The notes under the pieces: model-generated
Seen by the model: only the letters and a program-made list of their open reading frames with translations
Told to the model about the DNA's origin: nothing
Databases searched by the model: none
NCBI GenBank assembly: GCA_022393335.1
Contig: JAJEKB010000591.1
Span: 189,232-253,231, forward strand
DNA: 64,000 nucleotides
Direction of reading: 5' to 3'
From: Macrotrachela quadricornifera
Taxonomy: Eukaryota; Rotifera; Eurotatoria; Philodinida; Philodinidae
In this document: positions 1 through 12,141 of the stretch, in pieces
Layout of the letters: each line of letters begins with the position of its first letter
Position numbering within the stretch: position 1 is the stretch's first letter
Position numbers and translations under genes: made by a program

Positions 1-612
1 AACTTTATATAGATTTATGCAAAAATATGATAAAGTTTTTGATACATATATTGCTATAAGTTTAATTGGTTATATGATCATTTATAAATAGATGATTCAT
101 TGAAGAAATATAATGAATCTATCATGATTATTTTGCAGCTTTCTATATCTGATAAGAAAAAGAACAGACAAAAAAAAACTGATTATTTTTACATAAATAG
201 TATAAATTTCAAGGTATTAACTATTTGTTGATAACAGCAACAATGTACGATACTACTTGTAGATTTTCATATCTTACTGTCTACACCTTGCTTTGGAGAA
301 GGACATTCAATGTTTTTTTTTGTGATTATTATATCGATTTCCTTTTACTCTTTCTTTTTTTTTTTTCATACTCATTTTTTTTTCTTAATACCAATATAAT
401 AAACAGTATGTCAAGTGGAAGAGATCGTCTATATTATATAGAGTAATGTAAAAATAACAAGATCAACAAAAATTTAGTTATGCATACATATAAAAAATGT
501 AGAGAAGCCTCGTCATGACTTTATCAATAGTTGTCATGAAGTCAAATTGATGTGAATTTCTTTTTTTTTTTTAATATACATTGATTAAAATCAAGCAAAA
601 CGATACATATAA

Positions 613-1582
613 ATGGGTTCAAATAATTCAAAATTAATACATGATAATAATAATTTGAATATTTCTCATTTAAAAAATTCTAATCATATATCATTATGTT
701 CTCGTTTTCAATCATTATTATTATGTAATCATAGATTTAATTCAATTAATTTTCGTTATTGTTATAATCCACGACGTTTATGTTTAAAAAAAAAAGTTCT
801 TATATTAGGTTTAGATGGAGTTGGAAAAACTGATTTATTCACTCGATTAATAGCATATGATAAAAAACAATTCAAAATTTCTTCTCTTCCTCGTCCAACA
901 ATTGGTAAGTTTACTAGAAAAATAAAGTAGGCATTCATATTTTTAATCTATTCGCGACGAGTTTTGTCTAATGCTAGTTAACATTACGGAAGTCATACTT
1001 AGCGATGTAGTCAAAAGATCGCGTTGTTTTTCCATTCATTTCGATCTTGATGTTAGTTTGGAGAAAAAACTTCGTTGTGAAAGGATTAATTAATTTGATA
1101 TTAATATATTTATAGGTTATAATGTTGAAACAATAAAAATTCGTAGTCGTCGTCAATATCATAGAATAACATTATGGGATTGTGGTGGTCAATTATCTGT
1201 TCGATCATTATGGTCATATCATTATTTAAATACTTCTTTACTTATTTGGTTAATTAATATACATGATCGATTAAGATTAGATATGAATCTTCATTTACTT
1301 TCACAAATACTTACAAATCCATTACTTTATAGAGTTCCAGTTCTTATTATTTTATATAATTGTTCATTTGATAAATATGAAGAAGAAATATCTAATGAAG
1401 ATATAGAACAAAATTTATTAACAAATCTTGAAGTAGCTTTTCGTTTTTTAGCAACAATATCAACATCACGTGCAAGTACATTTAAATGGCAAGTTATTAA
1501 TATTACATTAAATGATAATAATTCTCAAAAAACAAATTTTAAAAAAATTCGACAATGTTTTAGAGATCTTATGGAATTGTAA
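613..1582 (+). CDS. Atypical Arf/Arl-family small GTPase, 252 aa
   Basis: Two exons, 613-904 and 1116-1582, with a 211-bp GT..AG intron; the split codon gives PTIG|YNVET, the Arf-family switch I motif. Also seen are a P-loop GLDGVGKT (about residue 70) and WDCGGQ (the WDxGGQ switch II motif). These place it in the Arf/Arl branch, whose members recruit effectors to membranes when GTP-bound. It starts MGSNNSK, a plausible N-myristoylation site, but carries about 60 Asn/Ser-rich residues before the G domain, unusual for Arfs. The guanine-specificity motif NKxD is replaced by YNCSFDK and no clear SA-type G5 motif is seen, so nucleotide binding may be altered. It is longer than the usual 180 aa. 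It converges on the next gene with 37 bp between stop codons. I cannot name the subfamily. Confidence 0.85.
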
Positions 1583-1619
1583 ATTTGTTGTTGTTGTTTT
1601 TTTTTATTTACATTTGTTT

Positions 1620-2399
1620 TTAATCGGGTAAAGAACAAACTAATTGTCGATCATCATTATCATTTTCTTGATATTTCATATTTATATCATCATCAAAATA
1701 TTTGATTGATTCTTGTTGATGAATTTTATTAGAATGGTTGATAAAATGCTGAGGAATTATCCATTGTTCATTCTGAAAAAAAATAATAACATATTATTTT
1801 TAATCTTTTTAAAAAAAATATTATACTTTAGTTCGATTAGCTATGGCTTGTTTACAAAAAAGTTGTCGTACTTTTTTATGGTGTTTTTCACTAGCTTGAA
1901 TACGTTTAGCTTCATCTTCAGCTTGTTTAATTGCAGCTGTTTCATCATATATTTTATCTAAAAAAAAAAAAAGAAATGAAATAATATGTATAAGAAATAT
2001 ATTTTATATAAAATAACCTCTCAATGATTTTTCTTGTTTAGTTTTCGTCATTGTTGCTGAAAATCTTGCTTAAAATATACAAAAAAATAAATAAATAATA
2101 TTGAAAGTAAAATTATAAATACATACGTCTTGTTGTTCCATCATTTAATGTTCGACTACGTATTCGTTGTTTAATTTCTTTACAAACAAGTGTTGATTCA
2201 ACAGGTGGTATAAGTACTACTGAATTCCAAAATTGTGTAGCTAATTTACTTTCATCATCTCGAGATCCATCAAATACAGTCACTGCTGTACTATGTCGTG
2301 TATCAATTTCATGAACATTTGATTTATATAAATCTTTTAATTATTAAAATGTATAATACATTGATTTTTACATATATTTTACTTACTCATTTTTGACAT
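1620..2399 (-). CDS. Unrecognised charged protein, 184 aa, five exons
   Basis: Exons read on the minus strand: 2399-2387, 2333-2127, 2068-2018, 1957-1827, 1772-1620; all borders GT..AG and total length 555 nt. The first coding exon is only 13 nt (MSKM). The ATG follows directly on ATAATACAG, an acceptor-like site, as expected if the mRNA receives a spliced leader. The protein has no signal peptide or membrane segment. The middle (about residues 85-130) is Lys/Glu/Ala-rich and probably helical (IYDETAAIKQAEDEAKR); the C-terminal end is Asp/Asn-rich. I recognise no family. The small-exon structure and consistent frame argue for a real gene; the short first exon is the least certain part. Confidence 0.6.
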
Positions 2400-3185
2400 C
2401 TGTATTATGTCATTCTTTTATTGGTTACTATAGTGAAGACTCGTTGATAAAGATGAAAAACATATATATCATGTTATTTTTGTTTTTATCAAAAGAGATG
2501 ATTTTGAAATTCTATCTTATTATTCATAATTTAAGTATATAAAAATTATAGATTTATAAATATTGAAATAGTTCGAAAAAATTTTAACAATATTTTATTG
2601 TATGAAATATTACCAATGCAATTAATATGTTTCAAAATGATTTATAAGAGTTATTGAAACTTTTAGACAAAATTCTTTGTATCAGGATTGATATATATAT
2701 AAGACCATTCTATAAAATAACATGACGATACAAATCAATGTAAAACGCTCGATAGATAAATTTCAGTTGCCATTTAGGAGAACAGAAAATGGCATAATAC
2801 CAATATAAATCCAGCAAACTCTTCAGATTTTAAATGTATAAATTCATGTTCGAAAAATATAAATTTTAATTTTTTATTATCATATTATTTCTAGGATATA
2901 TCTCTGTATATCCTAAATTATAATTGATACTCTTTCATTAATAAATAAAGATAAATATTGTGACATTTCATATTATCAAAAGCTTATTATTTCTTCTTAT
3001 ATTATCCTAATGATATATTTGTTGTCGTTTTCAACAGTTTCCATTAGATAAGTTAATTGATGTCAAGGCATATTGATATCATCTTTCTGTCTAATAATAA
3101 GAGGAAAAAAAATATAAAGGATAACATACTTCATTGACGGAATATTCTATTACATTTAGTTTATTGCGAATATTCTTCTAATACA
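2400..3185. other. Intergenic, shared 5' region of two divergent genes
   Basis: About 790 bp of AT-rich DNA between the starts of the minus-strand gene at 2399 and the plus-strand gene at 3186. It should hold both promoters, but I see no motif that I can name and no coding potential. Confidence 0.5.
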
Positions 3186-4602
3186 ATGAATTTATCATTG
3201 TTATTAGTACTATTATTCATTGTATTTATTAAAAATAGTGAAAATCAATTAATTCATAAATTACAAGATAAAATAAAACAAGTTGCAACACAAAATTTAG
3301 GTGTTAATTTAGGACGATATGATCATGAAGAAATGATGTTATTTCCTAATGTTGGTTTTCAACGTAAAGAAGGTGATTGGCGTTTAAATTTACATGGTTG
3401 GCGTTTTCAAACATCAAAACGTAATAAATTTTTAGGTGAAAAATCATCAGCAGCTGCTGAACGTATTGCACGTTTACTTGCTACATCGGATCAAAAGGTT
3501 TATTATAATGATACATTTCAACGTGATCGTTTAAAACCATTTATGGTACAAGATGAAAAATATGAAAAAATATTTATTATGATTGGAAAAAAACATAATT
3601 ATACAACAAAAACAGATGGTGAAGGACAATTTCGTACATCATTTATTATTCCAAATGCTGATGTACAAGAATTAAAAACGACAATAAAAAATGATCAAGT
3701 TATAATATATAAAGCTATTGGAGATAATAATGATTTATGGGAAGGAAAAATATATTTATTAGAAAGAACTGGATTATCTGTTATATCTGATATTGATGAT
3801 ACAATTAAAATTAGTGAAGTTTTAGATAAAATTCGTTTAGTAGCAAATACATTTATTCATGGATTTCGTGTAGTAGAAGGTATATAAATGATTTTTTTTT
3901 TAAAAAAAAATATTTTATTATCTTAATAAATATTATATAGGAATGCCTGAAGTATATCGTGGATGGCAAAGTAAACATAATTGTTCAATTCATTATTTAA
4001 GTGCAATGCCTGATCAATTATATACAATTACAAAAGATTTTATTGATGATAATAAATTTCCTGACGGAACTTTTCATATGCGGTAAAATTTTCTATTATG
4101 ATCTTGTTATTTTTATATCATCTAGTTTTATAGTCATTTTCGTTGGGCTTCAACATCAATTTATAATTTTGTTCATTCTACAGGTATGTATAATACATAT
4201 TTTTTTTTATTTTAATGTTCTTTTTTATCTATCAATTATAAAATAGATACAAAATTGCATAAATTGAATCATTTACGTTATTTTGTTTTTAATACAAATC
4301 GTTCATTGGTATTAGTTGGAGATTCAGGTGAACGTGATCCAGAAATTTATGGAAATGCTGCACGTTTATATCCAAAACGAGTACTTCGTATTTTTATACG
4401 AGCTGTTAAAGGTGAAAAAAAAGATGATGAACGATTTTTCAAAGCATTTAAAGATGTACCAAGAGACAAATGGATGGTTTTTACTGATCCACTCAAAGAA
4501 TTACCTAAAGATTTAAAATTTATTCCAACATCAGAACCAACAATATCAACACCAACAACAAAGAAATCAAAACCAAAACCAAAACCGAAACCAACAGGAT
4601 GA
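3186..4602 (+). CDS. Secreted APP1/DUF2183-type phosphatidate phosphatase-like protein, 413 aa
   Basis: Exons 3186-3879, 3941-4082, 4134-4183, 4247-4602 (1,242 nt, all GT..AG). Residues 1 to about 20 are a hydrophobic signal peptide. Near residue 203 lies SDIDDTIK, the DxDxT catalytic motif of the HAD-like APP1 (DUF2183) family; the first Asp is the expected nucleophile. Following blocks (GMPEVYRGW, LSAMPDQLY, LVGDSGERDPEIY, YPKRVLRIFIR) match the family's order of conserved segments. The fungal enzyme dephosphorylates phosphatidic acid at actin patches; here a signal peptide suggests a secreted or luminal protein, so the substrate is open. The C-terminus is a low-complexity Lys-Pro tail. The family is best known from fungi and bacteria, so horizontal origin is possible but not shown. 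Confidence 0.8.
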
Positions 4603-6546
4603 AAAACAAAAGCTTTTTGAATAATTATTTTAAATTTTGAAATTCTATTTATAATACTAATTTAATTCTCGCACTATAAATCTTAACACATCTCTACTAT
4701 TAGATATTAACAAAACTTTTCTTTTTTTAATATGTTTTAAAATAAATGTATAAATAAAAGACTTATAACAAGTTATTTTATGTCTATTTATGTTAATATC
4801 AAATTTACATCATTAGAAAATGAAATTAGAGTTATATCAGTATTAAAAAGTGCGTTGTTTATAGTTCTTTTGTCAAAAATTATCATATTTTTCATTTTAG
4901 AAAATATATTGATAGTTAAATAGATAAATTTTAAATAATAATTATACGCTATCTTAAAATATGTCTTAGAAGTATCAAACAATCAATCATAATTCTAATT
5001 TCACATTAATATCCCTTTAATGCGTATGAGATTACAATTGACAAATGCAAGTTTGTATATTATTTTAAAGTGGTAGATATACATATATGCATATCAGAGA
5101 TGATTTAAATTTGGTTTCATCCGAGAAAAATGCGGACTGATCCCATCGAAAACTAATACTCTAATGCATTTATTAGCTTACTAGGAGTTTTCACTCGGTT
5201 CGATCTCATAAAAACACAAATCATAAAATCATAGGTTCGCTTCGATCCATTGTGTTGACTGTATGGCAAACAAGATGTTTCGAAGAAAGTACCAAAAGCA
5301 GAATTCAGATTATTCTGAAATATTGTTCACATCAGTTTATCACATTTTCATGCATTTAATATCTCATTCTTTCAATTGGTACAGTTACTCGTACATTCAC
5401 TGAATGACATTAATTAATTAAAAAACAATTTGAAATTTCTATTCACTTCTTTCATTGATCTTCGATCTTTTTCTACGAAATATATGAATCTGAGAAGCAG
5501 AGAATCGACCGAATCTGGAGTCTACGGTTTTTAATGATATCGTAAGTAAAACACATAGCTGGATATCATAGTAAGTGCAAATATCACGAAATACTGACAC
5601 TAGATGATAAAACATATCAATGTTCACCGTACTAAGAATAGATAGTATTGTAAACTCTTCTGTCATATTTTTTGCTTCTTTGATCGGATAGAACTTATAA
5701 ACGCCCTGGATCTTAGATTTCGAGGATCCATTATGTCCAAGATCCAAAACTTTTGAAAAAGTATTTAGTGACTTTAAATTATTCTGTAATTCATAGACAT
5801 ATAACATGTCATAAAACACATCAAAGTGTAACGAAGTATTGTAAATACAAATTTGATATTTCTTTAGGACTTTGTTACACTTTCTTTGTAGTCAAATTTG
5901 ACAATTACGAAACAAGAGATGACACAATTTCTACCTTACTACAATATAACCATTTCCATTCTGTGGTAATGTTATTTGAATTTCATCAAAATTAATTTCT
6001 TATGTGGATGAATTTTTACTAGTCATACATTTAGATTTATAAACGGGTTCTCCGTTAACAGAAGTAAACATTATTGCTTCTCAAATAAAATCATCGTTCC
6101 CATCTCGAGACAGTAGTAGATGAATGATTCATGCTGTAATTAGTTACATTGATCTATTGACAAGGAATTCTCGCTTGATGAGTGTCTATTGTAGAATATA
6201 TAACTCATTTCAAGGAAGTGTTGATTGTAACATAATAAATCAAAGTTAACATAAATATACAACTTTTTGAATAATCGCTTAGCTGAAGACATAATTTTTC
6301 ATTTTCTCCTTCAAAAAAAGCAGATAAAAACAAACTGTTGAGACAAAACTTTTACTAGACTATAACCTTCTAAACCAAGAAACCATCTTTATATAGCGAA
6401 ACATCCAAGAGAAGTATGAACGCTTATACTCTCATTAAAAAAGAACATATTTTAAACAAAGAAAAGAAGATTTTGAAAGCTAACACGGGGCGTGTGTATT
6501 TTGCTAACATTCAATTATTTGATAATGAAACTATAGATTCATGCTG
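4603..6546. other. Intergenic, no supported gene
   Basis: About 1.9 kb. A 126-codon open frame at 5439-5819 on the minus strand lacks family features and splice context. Base composition is slightly less AT-biased from 5,100 to 6,000, which could mean old repeat sequence. Confidence 0.45.
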
Positions 6547-6957
6547 GTGAAGTTAGCGACAGATTTGACATTTTTCCATGAAAATTCATACATCAACCTT
6601 TATCTGAACAACCTATCAGTGTATCTTATACAACTCGAAGAGTTCTATCCAATGGTATACTCAAATCTTCGATAGCTAAAAGTATGATTTTTGAATTTTT
6701 CTCTACTATTTTCAGAATTGACATAGTGAAGGAAATGAGTATGGGCAACTTTTACTCAAATATGGTGCCAAAATTTCGTGAAAAAAAATTTAATGTTTTG
6801 AGATTTTCTTAGCCAGAGTTTGAGTTATGGATAATTTGATTGCACTATTGGATAGAGCTCGTTGAGTTGTATAAGATACAATGATGAGTTGCTTTGATAT
6901 AGGTTGATACATGAATATACGTTAAAAAATGTCAAATCTGACGGTAATTTCACTAAC
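6547..6957. repeat. Foldback (MITE-like) element with arms of about 110 bp
   Basis: The left arm (about 6547-6655) and right arm (about 6844-6957) are imperfect reverse complements: for example GTATCTTATACAACTC in the left matches GAGTTGTATAAGATAC in the right, and AGATTTGACATTTTT matches AAAAAATGTCAAATCT. The spacer of about 190 bp has no coding potential. The form suggests a non-autonomous DNA transposon; target-site duplications are not clear. Confidence 0.7.
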
Positions 6958-7102
6958 GTAAAAGAGATTCAATGCTGACTACGCCATCTACAATTAACAC
7001 TACTATTTGTTGTTAGCAGTAAACGAATAATAAGTATGAACTTGATTTTGCATTGCGTTCATTCTATTTTTTCTAGAAATTTTCATTTAATATTATACAA
7101 TA

Positions 7103-9036
7103 ATGATTACAAAAAATTTTTCTGGTGCTCTTCAATTAACCGATTTAGATGACTTTATTGGTCCATCTCAAGTATATATTTTCTTTGTCTTATTCATTAT
7201 TATATTTTTTTGTCATTTTAGCAATGTATAATACCTATGCAAACAAAACTTGCTGAAAATACTGATGATGGTCTTATTAAATTACGTACAAGAAAATCTA
7301 ATGTATAAATATTTATTTTCATTTTAATAAAATATTTTCTTTTTCGATACTTTACAGAAAATCGAAGAAGAATCAACACCAAAAGTTGCTAAGATAACAT
7401 TAAATGATTGTTTAGCTTGTAGTGGATGTATTACATCAGCAGAAAGTATTCTAATTGATCAACAAGATTATCATGAAGCACAACGTATTCTTAAACATAA
7501 TCAATCACTTAATGACAATGTATATCGATCTTTATTTTTTATTTATTAAATATAATAATTTTAATATAGGATCCAAATAAAAAACTAATTGTTATTTCAA
7601 TATCTCCACAAAGTCTTGCATCTCTTGCTGTTAAATATAAACTTGATGGATTAATATGTGCACGACGAATAACAGCATTTTTAAAAAAACAGTATAAAAA
7701 CAAAATAATTTATTATTTTCAATAAAATTTTAATTTAAATTAATTTATTATTATTATAGATTAAAAATTGATCATGTTTATGATATAGCATATGCACGAA
7801 ATTTAACTTTAATTGAATTAAAAAATGAATTTATTCAACGTTTTCGAAATAATCGTCAAAATTTACCATTACTTACTTCCGAATGTCCTGGTTGGATTTG
7901 TTATGCTGAAAAAACACAAGGTGATTATATTATTCCATATATAAGTCGAGTAAAATCACCACAACAAATACTTGCTTCACTTATTAAATCAAATCAAAAT
8001 TTGAATATTTATCATATATCAATTCAACCATGTTATGATAAAAAACTTGAAGCATCACGACAAGATTTTTATAATGAACAACGACAACAATATGATGTTG
8101 ATTGTGTTATATCGACTGGTATGAAATTTTTAATTATATTATAAATCTAATATATATTCAAAGAGTTGATATTTTGGTTGAATTTTTCAGTGAAAAATTT
8201 CAATCAAAATTCGTAGATTTTAATTACATTCACATTTCTTACATGAGCTCTAATATTTTTGAAAGCAGGGCTGCTAGGGTTATTTTCTACTAGAATGATG
8301 TTCTTAATTCCTTTTAAACATAGATTTATAAAATTTTTGATTTTAGGTGAATTTGATAAATGGCTTACTGAAGAGCAATTTGATGGTCAATCTACTGATG
8401 AACTTAATTATGATGAACCGTAAGTTAAAATTATTATTATATTTTAACATAAATTAATTTATTATGAATTAGATATTCAATGAAAGATGAAAATGGCCAA
8501 ATGATTCTTACACATCGTGGTAGCGGTTCAGGTGGTTATCTTGATTATGTATTTCGTTCTGCTGCTAAAGAATTATTTAATATTGATATAAATGATGAAC
8601 AATTAGAATTTAAAATAGCTAGGTATGAATATTTTAATTTTTATAAAAATTCGTCATCATTATCATCTTTTTTTTTTATTAAAGAAATCAAGATTTTCGT
8701 GAAACTGTTTTAACAGTTGATGGACAAATTCGTCTTCGTTTTGCTTATGCTTATGGTTTTCGTAATATTCAAAATATAGTTCAAAAATTAAAACGAAATA
8801 AATGTGATTATGATTTTGTTGAAATAATGGCATGTCCATCTGGTTGTATCAATGGTGGTGGACAAATACGTCATATTGATATTAGTCTTGATCAAGTTCG
8901 ACATGTATATGAAACATTACCACATCTTAATCAACCGTTAAATATAAAAATAACAGAAGAAAATTCTATTCCATTGTTAACAGATTATCATGCGATTGAA
9001 AAAAATTTATCAAATGCTTTTCATTTAAAATGGTAA
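7103..9036 (+). CDS. CIAO3: CIAO3 (NARFL), cytosolic iron-sulfur assembly protein, 455 aa
   Basis: Eight exons: 7103-7171, 7222-7302, 7358-7519, 7570-7691, 7760-8118, 8347-8419, 8473-8622, 8685-9036 (1,368 nt). The N-terminus [18 protein letters not shown] is nearly invariant in this family, and the [13 protein letters not shown] block carries the N-terminal cluster cysteines together with the Cys at the start of exon 2. The hydrogenase-like C-terminal half has [12 protein letters not shown] and [15 protein letters not shown], the ligands of the second 4Fe-4S cluster. CIAO3 links the early CIA scaffold to the late targeting complex that loads clusters onto cytosolic and nuclear apoproteins. 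Length fits the animal protein (about 475 aa). An acceptor-like TCTATTTTTTCTAG lies about 28 nt before the ATG. The next gene starts 30 bp after the stop. Confidence 0.96.
8172..8209. repeat. Short hairpin in CIAO3 intron 5
   Basis: TTTTGGTTGAATTTTTCA is followed one base later by its near-perfect reverse complement TGAAAAATTTCAATCAAAA. It sits inside the longest intron of the gene (8119-8346, 228 bp against about 55 bp for the others). Confidence 0.6.
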
Positions 9037-9066
9037 AATTTTTTATTTTCAGATAAATAAATCAAA
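9037..9066 (+). promoter_or_regulatory. Intercistronic trans-splice acceptor between CIAO3 and NCBP3
   Basis: The 30 bp between the CIAO3 stop (9034-9036) and the NCBP3 start (9067) consist of a T-rich tract, TTTTTTATTTTCAG ending at 9052, then 14 nt to the ATG. There is no room for a separate promoter. A pyrimidine tract plus CAG in this place is what is expected for spliced-leader addition to the second gene of an operon. Confidence 0.7.
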
Positions 9067-11122
9067 ATGTCACTTGATATAATTACTGCATCACAATTAG
9101 CACCATATGATGAAGAAGAAATTCAATTAATGGATACTGATGAAACAAATTTACAATTAGAAGAACAACAATCAATAAATCCACCTATCAATATTGATAA
9201 AAAACAAACAACAGAAGAAAATAATAATCAACAACAATCAGAAGAAAATCTTGATGAAGAAAAGAAAGATGAACTACCATCATTACTTGTGATTGATGTT
9301 TGTTTTATTACAAATAAAAAAAAAAACCTTAATTAATTTCTTTATTTATTATAGAAACTTAAAGTATATATTCGAGATGGTCCTAATAATCATCATGTAG
9401 AAACAATTTTAGTGGTATATATAAAAAGAATTTTTATTTAACAAAAAAAATCAAATAAATATTTATTATTTTTATTTAGGATGATAAATATTATGAATTA
9501 CCAACGAAAGAAGAATTAGAATCAATTGAAATAACACAAGAAAAATTAAAAGATATTTGGCAGAGGTAAAGTAAATCTATTTTGTTTTTTTTTTTGAAAT
9601 AGAGTAAAATTTCTCTCAAGTGAACATCTACAGCACTTTTGAAAATGACTTACCTGATGAAGATATCCACATATTTTCTGCAAACTATGTCACAAAAAAT
9701 ATCCATACTTATATATTACCAATCTATTTTAAACTTTTGACTATGCTCAGTATTTAACTATTTTATGCTATTGATTTCTCTTCATCGAAATTTATTTTCT
9801 TATTTATAATCAAACTGTTCAAAAAATAATCCATAAATGAAAGAAATATTTAAGAATTAAAAGTGTTCATTCTCACACCTTCACCCTCCTTATTAAAGAA
9901 ATTTATTTCTAGCAAAAATTGATCGATCATTCTATTGAATGCCTATATAAAGAGGTTTTACTATATATACATATTTTTTCTTTTTTAGTTTAAATTTAAC
10001 TGAAGAAGATTTTCGTACGTCATTATCACCAAGTGGTGCATCACGTGCTGAATCACTTTATGTTCGTGGTGTAACAAATATGAGTACACAAGAAATATTA
10101 AATTGTTTTGAAGAATTTAAACCAATTGGTATTGAATGGATATGTGATCATTCATGTAATGTCTTTTGGTATGATACATTATCTCCTATAAATCTTCTTT
10201 CAACAATAACAATACCTGGTCCATGTATAACTCATAAACGTCCAGTTAATTATGATCATGCAATGAGATTAAATAAACGAAAAGCATCATCATTATCAAC
10301 ATCTATAGATAATGATAAGAATTCAATTGATGTTGCTCTTCCACCAGGATATTGGCGTGAAGGAAATTTTCCATTAGTTAATAAATCAGAATCAACTATT
10401 AAATTATATGTTCGATATACAACATTTTATGATCGAAAAGTACGTGGTGCAGAAAATCAATCAGAATATTATCGACAATATGGCAATCCAAATTACAAGT
10501 AACATTAAAAAACTTTTTTTTTTTGAAATAATATTTAGAATTTTATATTATGTTTATATTTTAGTAATATGACTGGTCTTATATCTCGTACAAAAAAACG
10601 TGCAATAAATGCAATGAAATCAAATCGTTTTCGAGATTTTACTGTTATAAAATCAAATGATCCAACATCAACATCGAGTAGTATTGTAGAAGAAATACCA
10701 ATAGTATCAGAAGATAATACTACAGATGCTAAAGTTAAATTTACTGTTGTTCTTCCACCAAAAAAAACTTCACCAAGTGAAGAAGATGAGGATATTGATG
10801 ATGAAGGACATCGAACAAAACGACAACGACGACGATCATGGAATAAAGATGCTAATGATGATGATGATGATGATAATGATCGAAGACATAAAGAAAAAAC
10901 TCATTTTACTGTAACTATTGATTCAGCATCAAAACATAAAAAAGATTCAAAAAATAAATTTAATGAAACATCTAGATCAAATAAAGAGTAAGAATATTTT
11001 TTAATAGAAATTATTATTATTATTATTTTTTGTATTATATTTATTTTAGTCATGATGATGAATTAACATCTATAACTGATGCTCGACAAATTCTTGAAAG
11101 AAAACGACGCAATCGAAGATAA
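9067..11122 (+). CDS. NCBP3: NCBP3, nuclear cap-binding protein subunit 3, 460 aa
   Basis: Six exons: 9067-9297, 9355-9414, 9480-9565, 9989-10498, 10565-10987, 11050-11122 (1,383 nt). The diagnostic part is the RRM-like domain at about residues 150-205: LYVRGVTNMSTQEIL then IEWICDHSCNVFWYD, matching the animal NCBP3 domain that contains the WLDD-type cap-contact motif (here WICD). Family members bind capped RNA and join the CBC/TREX export machinery. The N-terminus is acidic and Gln/Glu-rich; the C-terminal half has a run of Asp residues and a basic, Lys/Arg-rich end (ERKRRNRR), as in NCBP3, though the human protein (about 620 aa) is longer. Intron 3 (9566-9988) is unusually long here. It probably shares a precursor RNA with CIAO3. 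Confidence 0.92.
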
Positions 11123-12141
11123 TTTTCAAATTTTTTTTTTGTTTTTTTGTAATATAAAAGAAGTGTGTATTCAATTGATGATTCCGATTAGGATTTATAT
11201 GTTTATTCTTTTTGTGTTGCATTGATGTATTCATGCGAACGATCTGAATTTGAACAAAAAATAATCTAATCAAAAATATATTAAATTATTTTTTAAAAAT
11301 ATCGGAATATGAATATCAAATATCATGAAATTTTTTTAAAATTATTTTTCTATTAAAATCATGCTTCTGAAGTATTGAACAAGTATTAGACATTTTCTTA
11401 TCAAAATAACTAATGAATACAAAAAAAGTGATATTATTCTTCTAAAATTATCCACGTTCGAATTTCATTTTGAGAACTATCCAATGAACGCACACAGTAT
11501 TGAGTATCTAGGCAATTCTCCAAGCATTTCTTGACGTACATAATCAATCATGAAATCATTCTAAACTTCCACCATGTTCGAATATCGTCAATTTTTTTTT
11601 GGGATAATCATGTATAATATTGTATGTAGGCTTCCTGTAACCAATTCTGAAATACCTTCCGTTGATATATTTCTACTCTCCTTTATTAATTGACTGAAAA
11701 TGACAGAATCTGATAGCGAAGTTGGAAAAGAAATAGAAGTATGTCGATATGATTTATTAATCTTGACTTGAAAAAAGCTACTAGAATTAAGTTGTTTGAT
11801 AATTTCTTTTTATTTGTATACAGTATCGATGATATCTGTTGTTGTTTTTTTTTCAAAGAAATTATTCAATTATTAATTGGTTGCAGAAGAACAAATCATA
11901 TATATATATATATAACACAAAAAATGACGTATAAATATTTAATGAGGCTAAAATGATTTCATTATATTGTATTGGGTAATAGAACATTAAAATTACTCGA
12001 CTAAGATTAATTATTATATGAAAAGATAAATTTCTATTTTTATGTAGATCTTTATTTTTTTTTATGTTCACAAACTTTATATAAACAACGGAAGAAACGT
12101 TTTAAAAATCTTGTAAGTTAGATGCAGAATAATATGTCCAT
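11123..12141. other. Intergenic between NCBP3 and a minus-strand gene
   Basis: About 1 kb between two convergent 3' ends. It contains an AT microsatellite (about 11,896-11,914) and scattered short coding-like pieces but no supported gene. Confidence 0.45.

Noticed and set aside
1..612. Possible gene at the left edge (73-codon frame 225-446).
   Set aside because: Hydrophobic translation of T-runs starting from a non-ATG codon; no support.
5439..5995. Open frames of 126 codons (-) and 80 codons (+) overlapping in the first intergenic region.
   Set aside because: No family features, no splice context; overlapping frames suggest chance.
11700..12115. Possible plus-strand first exon (MTESDSEVGKEIE followed by GTATGT at 11739) and a later piece YKQRKKRFKNL before GTAAGT.
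   Set aside because: No acceptor allows the pieces to join in frame for more than a few codons; too short to call.
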